Shown here piece by piece: positions 1-12,500 of a stretch of DNA of 64,000 nucleotides. Below the pieces are notes generated by a model. The model did not search any database. It had not been told where the DNA came from and was given only the letters and a program-made list of their open reading frames with translations. The DNA is from Drosophila persimilis. Lineage: Eukaryota > Arthropoda > Insecta > Diptera > Drosophilidae. Each line of letters opens with the position of its first letter. The first letter of the stretch is position 1. Location of the stretch: NCBI RefSeq assembly GCF_003286085.1, contig NW_020825294.1:2666001-2730000 (forward strand), read 5' to 3'. The position numbers and the translations under genes were made by a program.

Positions 1-2027
1 TCCTTCTTCGTCTGCTTTTTATGCTCTTGCAATTTACACCAATTGCATCGGGAGGAAAGAATGGAAAACTTTCATTTAATGCCCGCACTTCTGGGTGTCG
101 TTTCCAGCATGACATCAGCAGAGAGCAGCAGGGCTCTTGGATTTCGACTAAATGCTGATCCCAAAGGAGGTGCCGATGCCTGTCGATGGAGGAGCAGGCA
201 AAGGATTTCACAGCCAAAGCGATTTGCTTACACTCATGAGCTCTAACTGGCTTAGATTCAAAAGGTTCTTTTGAAAGCTGTCCGAAGCAATCTTAAAGAA
301 GTGAAGATGCAGTACACTGGGTGATCAGATTGGGGGATATTTGCTTTACTATTCAGCCTTGTTCCCTACAATAGTAGGGGCTCATTATAGCTTGCATCAG
401 CATCGTGTGTAATTCAGGGAATTCAAGAAAGAACTAACACCAAAATGATACCAAACTGATTTCTCTGCTACACTTTACACTTTAAAATATTCGTGGGTTA
501 TCCAATGAAATTTTCCGTTTTGTTTTTTGGTCCATTTTGTAGGCTTTTCTCTGCTGGCTGCTGTCCAAAGGGCAAGCCCAAAGAGTTTGTTTGCATTTAA
601 AGAATACATGGGGATAAACTTATAAATGACCCACTTTGGGATGAAGTTTTTAAATACGTTTTAATGCGCTTTGAAAAGGATCTGAAGAGGACACACTCAC
701 ACATACATTCATTTATGTAAACGGAACACACACGAGTATGTATGTATATAGAGTCGGAAACAGTTGGCGATGCCGTTGAGTGATGCGCCGTTTGTCAACT
801 TTGCAGGTCAGCAGAGTCCTTGCCATCATCATGGCCACCCTTTTTTCATCATATGTCCCGCCCCCACTGGACCCATTCCACTCTTGGCCCTGTCCTGGTG
901 AATAATGATGCCGGGTCGAGCCGAATTGTTTCCAGTTTCAGATTAAACTGTTGGTCAAGTTTCAGCAGCAACAAGAGTTTGCTTTAACTCGATTCCCGCC
1001 CAACCACTTGAAGATTTTCAGAGCTCGGGAACAATGCCATACTCGTATTAGTTTATTTTATGTTGTTGGCCTTATTCTTTTTCCTTTTTTGTTATTTTTG
1101 CTTGTTGTTGATTCTATTCATGGCCCGAACTGAGACTGCTTGCTTGGGACTTTTGTGCTGCTGTGTGGTTCGGTGTGGTTCGGTTTCCCTGGTCAGACAG
1201 TCCGACGGCTTGGTTTTAAGTTGCCGAGTTATATTTATCTAAATGATGCCAGCAGGCAACTCTCCGTATGTGGAATATTTTTATTGTGGTAAGCAGTCGG
1301 TTGTTGCCAGTTTTCAGTTTTCAGTTGTTGGTTAGCTGCTTTTGACATTCGCTTAGAGTGGAAGGAGGAGCGGCCCGCTACACAGCATTTTTGTGTGTGT
1401 CTAGCAGATAAGCCAATTTATGCAGTTGTTCTTTTTGAATATGCGTGTTAATTTGCTTGTGGATACGTACCCACTGGTATTAATATGGTGGAGGAGCTAG
1501 TTGGGGCTTACGGACTTGTATATCGGACTGTGGTCCTTTTCTCGGTAGTTGTTGTCTCTGTTTCTGTTTCTCTTGTGTGGGGCAAATGTTGGTCGAGTTA
1601 AGAGGCTGTTAAACCGTTTTAAATAAAAGTGTTGTCTTGGAAAGATTGTCACCCTTCCATGAGTACCAGTAATGGTACTCGTTTACGATGTTCAACATGT
1701 AATTTTTATTCCATATTTCATATTAAAATTTTTAGTAAATCAAACATCCTAAGATGCGCAATTTACGACAGTTTGAGGGAATGGAACAACTACAATTCAA
1801 AGGTAAATTCCTTTGAATTTCCTCGTAGGACATCAAAGCATAAACTCCCGATGAGAGCAGAGCAGAATAAACCGTTCCCAGTTGCCTTCCAGTCGGCCAG
1901 AATTCATTCTCTCTGCCAGCGAACAAGTTCGAATTTCGAAAAACCGAATGGCCAACGAGGGCCAGAACGAAGCGAGCGTCGTTCGGCCCATGCGAAAGCC
2001 ATTTCCACCAATGAAGTCGGCCGCCAG

Positions 2028-2063
2028 CTCACTCGTGCATCGGGTTTCCAAGTGAACGGACGC
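2028..2063 (+). promoter_or_regulatory. Candidate Inr + DPE core promoter
   Basis: An initiator-like TCACTC places A+1 at 2031. GGACGC begins at 2058, exactly +28, and matches the downstream promoter element consensus DSWYVY. The surrounding 1940-2130 is GC-richer than its neighbourhood, with no TATA box at -30. This fits a TATA-less DPE promoter reading rightwards, plausibly the start of the DIP transcription unit about 4.3 kb upstream of its first coding exon. The link to that gene is inference. Confidence 0.35.
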
Positions 2064-2190
2064 GCTACGAGAGCCGGAACAACGCGGAACAAAACTAAAC
2101 TATCTGCCGTTCGAATTGCGATCCGCGCGAAATTCTCCCACGCTTTTATTTCCCCACACGAAATGTGGTTCGGTGCGCGTCTGCCGGTGC

Positions 2191-2243
2191 CGCTGTCGTT
2201 GTCGCTGTCGTTGTCGTTGTCGTTGTCGCTGTCGTTGTCGTTC
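2191..2243. repeat. TCGTTG/TCGCTG hexamer microsatellite
   Basis: Imperfect run of TCGCTG and TCGTTG units. It keeps all forward frames open (poly Ser-Leu or Cys-Arg) and explains the spurious ORFs on both strands between 1629 and 2382. Confidence 0.85.
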
Positions 2244-5200
2244 TTCCCGTCGCTGTCATTTGCCGGCTTCTGGCAGCCTTCGCCAAAGTTCTGAGCGAGT
2301 GAAAGTTTCTGTGCATCGCATCTGTCGTGTGGCAACTTCGGTTCCCCGTTACTTTTGCATTTGCGTGCTTAATTTGATGTAATTACCAAATTGCTTGTTA
2401 TGTTGCAGCACAATTTCACCCTGGCTGCAAACATTTAGTCCACCTCTCTGACCGCATATGCGACATTTGTTGGTGCTTTGTTGGGGGTTTTGCGAGTAGA
2501 GACGGTAAACTTGGGCTTTACGGGGGCCAAATTTATAGTTTGAGCGGCAGCAGACCTTCACAGAAGATTGGTTGCCAATTTAATTTCCATTCAAGAATAA
2601 ATCGGACGTGTCTTAAAGGTGGTGACATTCAAGAATTAAGAAATTTCACATTTTTGAAGAGATTACGAAAATACGTTCATTTAAGTAAACACGAAAAAAT
2701 TTTGTGATATCCAAAGTTTAAGTGAAGATATTTGAATTCTATATTCTTATGAGATCTTAAGACCTTAGAGATCTCATGATTGTGATAGAATGTAGAAGTA
2801 TATAATGTTGTTTGTCACAGTTCTTCTTCTTCTGCTCTTCTATCAACAGAATTTTTATAAAAAGACATCAAAAATAAAGATCCGTAGAAGCCATGCTCAT
2901 CTCCGAGAAGTCTTAAGACAGAACATCCCGGTTAATCAAAGTAAAATATATTTAGGGTCCTTAAACTCTATTCGAAATCATATTCACCATAACAAAAGAT
3001 TTTGTAATAATTCCAGATACGATTATAGTGTTTACTTGCTTATTATTTGGTTAAATTACATCCGAATATTTTAAAGGAAACTATTAATTCATGGAACTAA
3101 AATGTTTACTATTTCGAAAAGATTTAAACTGAAATTCCAAATTCCAAACACAGTGATCATCAGACAATAAAAACTATTTGCTTTGGCATTCGAAATTCCT
3201 TGCGTTGCCACAACAAAGCAATTCAACCGTAATTTATAGGATTTTACACTCGAAATAAATTGTATACAGCTGTAATACCCTAATTTGTCTGCAATTGTGC
3301 AAAAAACCGCAAAAATCTCAACACCAAATCCTTTCACTGGAATGAAACAAACTAAATGGCAATAAAAACCGCTTTCGAGCAGGAGCAGGACAAGGGCAGG
3401 GAATGCTGAGACACAAGCCCAGGGCCCTGGCCCTGGCTCTGGCTCGGGCTCTGGCTCTGGCCGCGGTGTAACCAGCAAAATAATTTGTTGCAATAAATAT
3501 TTGAAAATCCAGTTAAGCGAAACATTTTCGTCACGAAGAGGCCAACTGGCCACAGAGTCTAAGAACTGCACAAAAAATGCACTCCCGGCTAGGTCGGCGG
3601 TAGGGCTGGGGTGATGGCAAGGTCCACGGGTATGGCAGAGACGCCCAGGTCCTGGCCTGAGGCACTCTGTTGGTTGAATCGCCTCCTGTAGGAATCTGGC
3701 CCCTCTATAGGGTATCGTTGGTTGCGCGGATTCGTTGGGTTACTTTACAGAAGATCACACGCCATTCGGCTTTATTCTTACGGGATATTTATCCGATATT
3801 TTAAATCATATTTTTATGATCAATTGTGAAACAGGATTCTTTGAAGTGGATTTAAACACCTAAACATAAATGAATACTTTCATTTGAATATTAAAATGAT
3901 CTCGCTTTTCTTAACTTTCTAAAAATTATTATTTAATAATTGTAAAAATTATACAATTATTTTTAATCATGGATTAATCATTCAATTAGAATTTTGTTCT
4001 ACTTTTGCACTTATTTTTAACAATTTATGTTAATTTGGATTTAAATAGTGTTACATTAACATAACCTTATAGTTTCAGTAATTTCTAAAGTATTTGCTTG
4101 ATTCAAGTCCTTGATAGCTCTGCCTACACTTCAGTTGATGAGTTCTTTGTTAAATTGTGACAGTACGGGGTATAACCAAGTCTTCTTTGGCATATTTGAG
4201 ACTCCATTCTCCGTTCCTTGTTTTGTTTTGTCTCGCATTTTCATGCAGTTGCCACTTTTTGCATGCCCCGCATGCCATCGGCAATGTTATGCCTTGGTGT
4301 TGGTGTTGTTCCTCGAGCTGCTGGTGGTGCTGCTGCCGTTTCTGTGGCACGCCTTGTTGCATATTGCTCGTTGGTTGTCCTGTGTGCCACTGCCTGCTTC
4401 GGCTTTTGTGTCTCCATACCGGACGCTTTAATATTAAAAGCGTTTAAAATTTTTGTACGTTTCGTCGCCATTGTTCCGTGTCCTGGCACCCAGCCCGGAG
4501 CCTCCCTCTGCTGGATATCCCCAATCCCTTTGGCAAGGGGTGGCACTGGAAGAGTGTCATGGGGAGCAGTTTGGCGGCACCACTGTTGCTGTTGCAACGG
4601 TATGGGGTGCAACACTAACAAGCTTTGTTATGTTTCGCTGCCGTCCTGCCATCCTGCCGTCCTACTGTCGCTGTTGCTTTTGAGTTTGCTCAACGTTGTG
4701 CCAACTGTGCGAGAGTTGCTGCGAGTCGCCCGCAGCGTCGGAAGCGGAAACGGAAGTGTTGCCATTGCCATTTTGCTGGCATCGCCGTTGCATTTTTGGT
4801 GCGCCCTGCGCCGCTCGGGTTCGTCTGTTTTGTTTGTCTTATACTCGCAGTTATTGTTGCTCTTGTTGCTGCCGATAATATTCCTTTCTGGCTTTCCCCT
4901 TGTAAAGCGCTGTCATGCTCTGTGCACTGTCCGCTTTTGCCCCCGACTTTCACCGCGTTGGGCGGGCGATGTCTTTTGCAGAAAACTTTCTGACAGGTGG
5001 TTTGTGTGTTACGTGTTTGCTGTTTACTTTGTGTAATCATTTCATTTGTCAGACTTGATTTGCTGGCAAGCACAGCGTTGACAGCTCGACATTGCAAATT
5101 GAGGCCGAAACGAAAATAAAGCATTGCCTTGGGCATCCACTGACTGGTTGGGAGAGCCCTGAGATTCACAAATTATTTGCACAAATTTAGGACATATTTG

Positions 5201-6318
5201 TATAATTACTCGTTGAGGCGTTTATTTAATTCAAAAGTAATTCGATTAACCAATTTATCATTTAAATTTAATAGAATTTCTCCCAGATATACAATAACAT
5301 TTCAACTATTCTTGGGTCTTCCTTATCGTTACACCCCCTTGGTTATTTAAACTTTTACTCTTAATTGAAATCTCAGAGAATAACCCTTCAACTACAACTC
5401 CGTACTCCCTTCCCCGACCATGCGTCTGTCCAAAAGCCCGTCGAAAACTTCGCCAATCTCCCCCTTCCATCGGACAAGACAACTTAAAGGCTTTTGTTAA
5501 ATTGCTGTTAAGACAAAATCCAATTTCCGCGGACAAATCAAATTACTGTCTGATGGCTGTCTGAAGATATTCCACTCAACAAATTTGAGTCCCAAACGCT
5601 TCAAATTAACGCCCTCGAAAATTAACTTCGACGGGGGGAGGCGGGGCGCGAAAAATTCAAAGCAACGCACAAACAAATGTCGGCATAAAGCCAAAATCAG
5701 AAGTCAGAAGTCAAAAAGCTAAAGTCAATGCCAAACTATGAACGAGAAGCTCGTCTAAACAGGAAGAACAACAACAACAAGAGCAGCAACAACTTTGACT
5801 TTTGCCACGCATCCGGATCCGGATTGGGGCTCTGCTTTGCTCTGCTCTGCTCGGCGCTGCGCTGCGCTGGTCTGGTGTGGGGCTGGGGGGCACGATTGCC
5901 ATGTTAAGTGCTGGCAAACCCGCACGTCATCATCGTAGCCACCGTCGGCCCCTAGCACCAGAATCATCCGTACACCCATCATCATCATCGTCGTCGTCCT
6001 CCTAGTCGTGACGCTCCATTTCAATCCTGTCGACGATGTCGGTGTTGATTGCAACCTGCTTGTTTTTTCTTCCTGTTGCTGCTGTTGCTGTTGTTGTTGT
6101 TGATTACGCGCCGTTTAAGTGATTAAAGGTGAAAATGTTACCAGCCAGTGTGCGCCGTGCCCCCACGCCCCACGCCCCACGCCCCCTAATCCACTCACCC
6201 ACACCCCATCCAAGAGGTGCGGTGGTGGTGCTCGAACATTTTGGCAACTCAACGTGAGTGCTGAAAATTTTCCCCTTGCCCATTGCAGAAGGAACTAAGG
6301 AAAAGGATTTTGAGAGCC

Positions 6319-6502
6319 ATGTCAGAGCCACACTGGCCACCACGCCCCCGCAAACGCCTCCGCCAATGCCTACGCCCACAGGCCAGTGTCCGCGTCCGTG
6401 TCCGTGTCCGTGCTCGGCACCTGGCCACACTGCTGATTATAAATGCCGCAGTTACCATGCTGATGACAGCCACGCCCGCTCTCGCCGAGATTCCCTCAAA
6501 GG
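6319..6502 (+). CDS. DIP coding exon 1: signal peptide
   Basis: The exon encodes 61 residues plus the first base of a Gly codon. The start is ATG 6319, because upstream in-frame codons are not ATG and a possible acceptor (CATTGCAG) lies at 6281-6288. A long arginine/proline-rich n-region contains an RV dipeptide run encoded by a GTCCGT microsatellite. After it come a hydrophobic core (LATLLIINAAVTMLM) and a cleavage-like TPALA|EIPSKG. The donor AAGG|GTAAGT is in phase 1, exactly what the exon at 40041 needs. Without the downstream exons this would not be recognisable as a gene. Confidence 0.8.
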
Positions 6503-9500
6503 GTAAGTGCTTTGATAATTTAATGAGCCGCTTTTAATGGGCTTCTTATTTGATTGATTGAAGTGATTGATTTGATGGACAACGAGGGCGGAATAAGTGG
6601 GAGGGAGGCAAAAGATTATGTCAAATAAAATCTTTTCTTTTGTTGGGGAAACGATTACGAAACCAATATAGGTCAGAGCTCCCAAAAGTTATTTTTTCTA
6701 AATCATAATTGAAATTTTGATATTTATTTATGAAAACTAATGAATGACCAGCGGGAACGTTGTGAGTCTATTTTATATAGATAAATGGACTTCTGGCAAA
6801 AAAATATATTTAGATTTTATTTGTTCCTATTTCCTTTACACTGTTCCCTCACTGGGACACTGTTCCCTCCCGTAATTTTATTAGTTCCTTCCGATCCGAT
6901 CCAGATTCGTCAATAGATACGGTCATTTACTATGATTCTGCGTTTTTGTTTTTTTCGTATATTCAAAATTGTGGATGCCACAGATTTTCTTCCTTTGTGG
7001 GGGCGGAAAACACTTATAACAGTGTGATATAACAGGAGTCTGAATAAAATACCTTTTTGCTATAGGTCCTATTGTTTCTGAGATATTGACGCTCATCGGG
7101 ACGGATGGATGGAGCCACGGACAGACAGATATGGCTCTATCGACTCGGCTATTGATGCCGAGGTCCTATTTATGGGGTCCCCTTTCACCACAAATCTAAT
7201 ATACTCCTATACCCTTCGAGTAGCGGGTATAAAAATTAAATGAAAGTATGTACTGGGATAATTATACAAGTAAACAACCTTTGAAATCAAGTTGAAGAAT
7301 TTTCCAAATATCTGCAGGTCTTTATTAGCAGTCGTAAAATTTTCCCCTAGATAATTTACATACACAATTGTTAAAGAAAACAATATTTAAATGCCTCAAT
7401 TATTGATTCCATCTACATAAATGAGTACATATATAGGTACGTATGTATTTCTCTTCTTCCACGTGGAGTGCACTTAACACTTTGATATCTATTCCATTAT
7501 GATCGTATTCGGCAACCAATTTGATTCAGCAAACTGAAAGATATTTTTGCTATATTCGGAAAAATGTGTTTACTTTTGCCATTAAAAGCAATTTCGAAGG
7601 AGAAAATTATTGCCTTTGCTGTTTCCCAAGTCTATTTCTGAACGTTCTTGGCCCACTCGACTCCGACATTGGGAGGAGGGAATGAGGCAGAATTGTGCAT
7701 ATTAGAAAAATTTATGAAAAACAATTTTCCATTTTGCTGTGGATACAAGTCAGAAGGTGGAGCAGAGGAAGGGCGTATGCTATTTGCATATTTGTTAAAT
7801 TTATCTTTGGCTAAGCAAACACTGAGACAGAGCAGAGGAGAGCAGAGCAGAGCTGAGCAGAGGGTAGTATCCTCGAGGATATTTTGTGACATAATCAAAT
7901 ATGCTTTAAGCCAAAGCCAACAACTCAACCCTTTTGAAGTCGCTGCCAACAAAAATGAATGAACTGCAGATAAAAGATGTTGGCCCCTGCCATGCCATGG
8001 TTGTTCAGTTATTTCTCATATATGTATGTAAATATGTATCTTACAGCAAATTTGCGTTGCTCCTCGCTCCTCCTGCTCGCCAGAAACACAATTTTCTTAT
8101 TTCTTTCGTCTATTTTATGGGCAGGGAAATGCAAATGCTTACAAGACGTTTAACATGTCACCTGCGGGCAAAAGATGCTCCCTGCAAAATGCTCACCACA
8201 CTTATCTGACAGTTGTGCATCTCTGGCCCGGCCCCCTTTCCCGGGCATATGTATAAAATATACATTTGTTTGCCTTACCATGTTTGTCACTTATCGTTTG
8301 GTCCAATGTTTTGCAGCTGAGTGCCATTCCCCCAGCGAGTGCTCTGCCTCCTCCTTGAATCTGGCTGGGTCTGCGACTGGGTCTGGGACTTGTACTGAGG
8401 CTGATGCTGAGACTGAGGCTATGTGATGCTGTAGATAAATGTTTTTGTATGTCTGCCAGGATATATTATGATTTTATGCATGGTATGGCAAGAAATTACT
8501 AGTTTCCCAATGCTGAGAATATAAAAACTGTATATAGTTGTCGTTTCTATATAATATATAATAATATTTTATGGTCCGACTGTTAGGTGTCTTCGTTAGC
8601 TCTGTCTGAATGTTCTAGAGTCCAAGCATCCCACAAATATGTATATCATCAATGTATACGTAAGGTTTAATACAAATTCAAATTCAGGAACAGGTATGAT
8701 TCTGCATCCGTGCCGAATTGACCTTTTTTGCATAGCACCAATCAGCACTCTCGGATGAGCGGAATATTCTATATTTGGCTCGTTCTCGAATGCGAAACGA
8801 GGCCGACGTACTGGCGCTTGTCTCCGTTCAAATTGTCGCTGTGGATTTTGTCCATCTCGTCCCTCTTCTGATTGAGATTTACCAAATTTTTCTTCTTTAC
8901 TTAGCTTTTTCTTGTTTTTTCTGCTACTACTTCCCATGTTTTTTGCTTTTTTGATTCGACGGAGCAACTGGTCCCCATTAGATGATTTGTGTTCAGAAGG
9001 ATATATTCTTAAAGTCACTATTTCTTTTTTTCTGTTATTTCTGAATAAACACAAGTTATGCATTAAATGCCTTGCATTCTTTTCCAGTCTGTTCCGCTCG
9101 CTATTCCCTCTCCTTTGGTGGGTTCTACTCCCAAAGCAGTAAAGCATACTTTATGGCATACTATTTTCCTCTTGTTTCCTTTTGTCGCTTTCCACTATTT
9201 TCACCATTTTATGGCAATGCTTCCGTCAGAGATTTTTTCTTGGATATTCTTCATTTTCCAGCGGCTCTTTCGCATTTTAAAGTGTTATAATTTTCTTTAA
9301 AGTGTCCTTGACTGGTCGAGAAAAAAAGCTGCACACGCGGGTCCTCTCGCCGGTCGTTCTTCCTTCCTGCCCGGAACTCCTTTGGCCGAGACGTTGGCGG
9401 TGGAATTCTTATTACGAGTATTATGAGCTCGCGTGTGCGGCACATGCATTTTTCCATATTACCTCCTCAGACTGCTGGGCAAAACTTATTAAAATTGTTC

Positions 9501-12500
9501 AGCGTCGTTGCTGGTGCAACACTGGCATTCCAAGCTCCACCGAGTGGGGTCTCGGTCTCGGGCAGGGGCAGGGGCGGGTCGGTTCGGGCCGGGTCGGGTC
9601 GGTTCGGGTCGGGCATTGCGATTTATGTTTCAAGTTTGAAATTCCCGAAATAGTTTCGCGTGCTGCAAATTGTTAACGAAACTAATCAGCATAAAAATGC
9701 AGTAGTGCAAGTGCCGCAGTGTTGGAAAAAGTGAAAGTGTTCTGCGTTAGACCCGTTTAATAGGTTTATTTATGGTGGAAAGGGGTCGGGGAAATTCCGC
9801 GCGTGACTTGGTGAAAGGGGTTTTCAGCCAGAAGCCAAATGGAGTGCACGGCAGAAGAGAATGACGAGTATTTCGTATTGGATGCTATCCCTTGGCCGAT
9901 AAACCGAATAAGCTGTGCTTCAGATGTCCCAATGGAAGATTGTATTTGTATTTTTCACTGTGAACACAAACAAAAATGTTTAAATTGTATTGTGTTTTAT
10001 CTCGTAGTCCCTATGTGACCGGCTGCTGCATCTGTGCCCCCATAAAGGCCCAGTCGACGCTTTCAACACAGCATCAAGCTCATAGCCATAGCCTGGCAGA
10101 TCTGGTGCTCCCCAGCCGGAGCAAGCAGCTCGATGGCCTCACCGACAACCTCTTCGATGTCCTGGTGATAGGAGGCGGGGCCATGGGATGTGGCTGTGCC
10201 CTTGATGCCGCCTCGCGTGGACTGAAGACCGCCCTGGTGGAAGTCTCTGACTTTGGCAGCGGCTCCAGCTCCAAGTCCAGCAAGCTCCTCCATGGCGGAC
10301 TCCACATCATGCAGTCGGCACTGAAAAAATTCGACACCAATCAGCTGACCTTCTTGTACGACGCCTTGCATGAGAGGGCTCTGTTCCTGAAAACAGCGCC
10401 CCATCTGGTGAAGCCAGTGGCGATGATAATGCCAATAGAACAATATCGGGACCTGCCCGGGCTGTGGCTGTTGCTAAAGATGTACGATGTTCTGGCTGGT
10501 AGCTCAAAACTGAAGGCCTCGCACTTCCTTAACGCCAAACAAACACATTTTGCCTGTCCCATGCTCAGGATGGACCACCTGAAGGGCTCGCTGGTCAGCT
10601 ACGAGCTGCAGATGGACGATGCTAGGCTCTGCCTTGCCCTGGCTCTGACAGCCGCCCGCCAGGGCGCCAATGTGGCCAACTATGTCCAACTGCAGCAGTT
10701 GGTGCCGCCGGACCTCGCTGGAATTCGGCTGGCCATCGTCAAGGACCTGCTGACCCAACGCCAGCTGGCCCTCAAGGCCAGATGTGTGATCAATGCTTCG
10801 GGGGCCTTCGTGGACTCTGTACGCCAGATGGACTCGAACAAGGCGCTGGCGATAGCTAGCCCCACAGCCGGGACTCACATAGTTCTGCCGGGTTACTTCG
10901 CCAAGAGTTGTGCTGTGCATGGACTACTGCCGGGGGAGATATTTGCCATACCCTGGCAGGGACACACATTGGTGGGATGCAGCGACGGTGCTTTGGGACT
11001 GGAGCCCCTGGAGACGGAGGTGGATGCGCTGTTGGACAAGTTCAGGCAGCGGATCAGGCAGGATGTGGTGCTGGGCAAGGAACATGTTCTGAGTGCCTGG
11101 AAGGGCTTGTGGACAACTGTGTCCGCACCTGGCCTCAGTAGTCCAGAGTCTCGGCGTCCTGTGCTGCTGGCCAGCGACCGGAGACTGCTCACCATTGCCA
11201 GCGGGGACTGGACCAATTATCGCGCCATGGCCGAAGGCACCATCGACGGGGCTATCAAGACCGTGGGACTCCAGCCGCAGTCCGAATGCTGCACCCACCA
11301 ACTGCCCCTTGAGGGGGCTCTTCACTGGACCAAGGAGCTTCCCCTCGAGCTCATGCGAAGCTTCGACCTGTCCGCCGATGTGGCCTTCCATCTGTCCGAG
11401 TCTTACGGCTCCAACGCCTTCACCCTGCTCAGCGCCTTCGATGGCTGCCACCGGCGACTCCACGACCAATTGCCCCACATCGAGGCCGAGGTACACTATG
11501 CGGTGCTCTTCGAGTACGCCCTGACCGCTGTCGATGTGCTGGCGCGCAGGACGCGAGTGGCTTTCGTGGATGTGGCCGCCGCCATGCAGATTCTGCCGCG
11601 TGTGGTGGAGATCATGGCCGAGCGACTGAACTGGAGTCGCGCTGTCCAGAGAGACCAAATGTTTCGCACGTCCAGGTTCCTGAAGGAAGAGATGGGGATG
11701 GGTACAGTCACGCTTGCCGATTCCATCGGCCAGAAGATGGCCAAAAGAATCGGCGCCAAGTAAGTCCTGAGGTGTGGCTAACAGTTGCAGCAGTTCAAAC
11801 GTTCAATAAATACTCTAAACATCTTTATATTATGTATCCCGAAATCGTGTTCTGCTTTAATTTAAAATTCGACGACATAAAAAGCTCATTTGCGCAGCTA
11901 ACGAGCGGCCGTTAGCCAAAATATGGCGCCAATATGCCGCCCCTCTCTCCCCACACCACCCCCTCGTTCATAAGAAGTCGAAGCCGCCCCCTCAATCAGC
12001 CAATAAATAAAGTAATGTATGAACGATACGCATATTCAAAAGGGAGGCGCAGAAACAAGAAATGATTTTGCAGCACAGCACCCATAACAATAATTCAAAA
12101 TGGGTCGCGTGGCCCCCTACCAGCAGGAAAATATAGCTCATTTATTAAAAACAAACGACAAAAATAAATTGCCAAAGTAACGCCAGCAAAAAGAAGAAAA
12201 ATCGAACACAAAAATGCCTTAACGACTGCCAGCGACTCGAAAAAGGAGGGGAATCGAAATCCAAAACGGGTTTCTTTTCATCCGAACCCGATGATTTTGT
12301 ATTTTACAATTTGATTGAAGGAATTACATAGTTCGAGTTAATTGAATGGGATTCATGTTAGTGTGTTTGTGTGACATTAGTGTTGAAATAGCAGCTGCCC
12401 AAATATTCCTGAAAGTTTCAAGGGCTACAAATAATATGGAGGTGTGATTTTGTTAAGTGTTCGTCGTGGTCAGGAGGCGCAGTCGATATCGGACCAGTCC

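Larger units (their letters stand above)
1..6288. other. Non-coding upstream region of the DIP gene
   Basis: I see no convincing coding exon here. Apparent long open frames at about 1629-2335 and 4111-5036 are created by simple-sequence DNA (TCGTTG/TCGCTG hexamers, CTG/TTG-rich tracts) and overlap in several frames on both strands. The stretch probably contains the promoter and 5' untranslated exon(s) of the DIP gene; see the Inr/DPE candidate at 2028-2063. A donor-like site (AAC|GTGAGT, about 6253) lies only 36 bp before the acceptor-like site at 6288, too short for a fly intron, so at most one of the two is used. Confidence 0.5.
6503..9975 (+). other. DIP intron 1, left part, before the nested genes
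   Basis: AT-rich intron sequence. It contains an interspersed-repeat fragment (about 6960-7235), a doubtful minus-strand ORF (8596-9147) and a GGTTCGGGTC-type direct repeat near 9570-9612. I recognise nothing else. Confidence 0.6.

Noticed and set aside
1629-2335. Long open frames on both strands (221 and 143 codons)
   Set aside because: They exist because a TCGTTG/TCGCTG hexamer repeat keeps several frames open at once. Composition is Ser-Leu or Asp-Asn-Ser only, with no splice or start context.
4111-5036. Overlapping 90-270-codon frames
   Set aside because: Open in several frames on both strands over CTG/TTG-rich low-complexity DNA, with Cys/Leu/Val-biased composition and no family resemblance.
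6253-6288. A 36-bp intron between GTGAGT and CATTGCAG upstream of the DIP start
   Set aside because: Shorter than functional Drosophila introns; one of the two sites is probably unused.
10504-11658. 138- and 244-codon minus-strand ORFs over Gpo-like A
   Set aside because: Shadows of a GC-rich coding region. The plus frame carries the recognisable FAD enzyme motifs.
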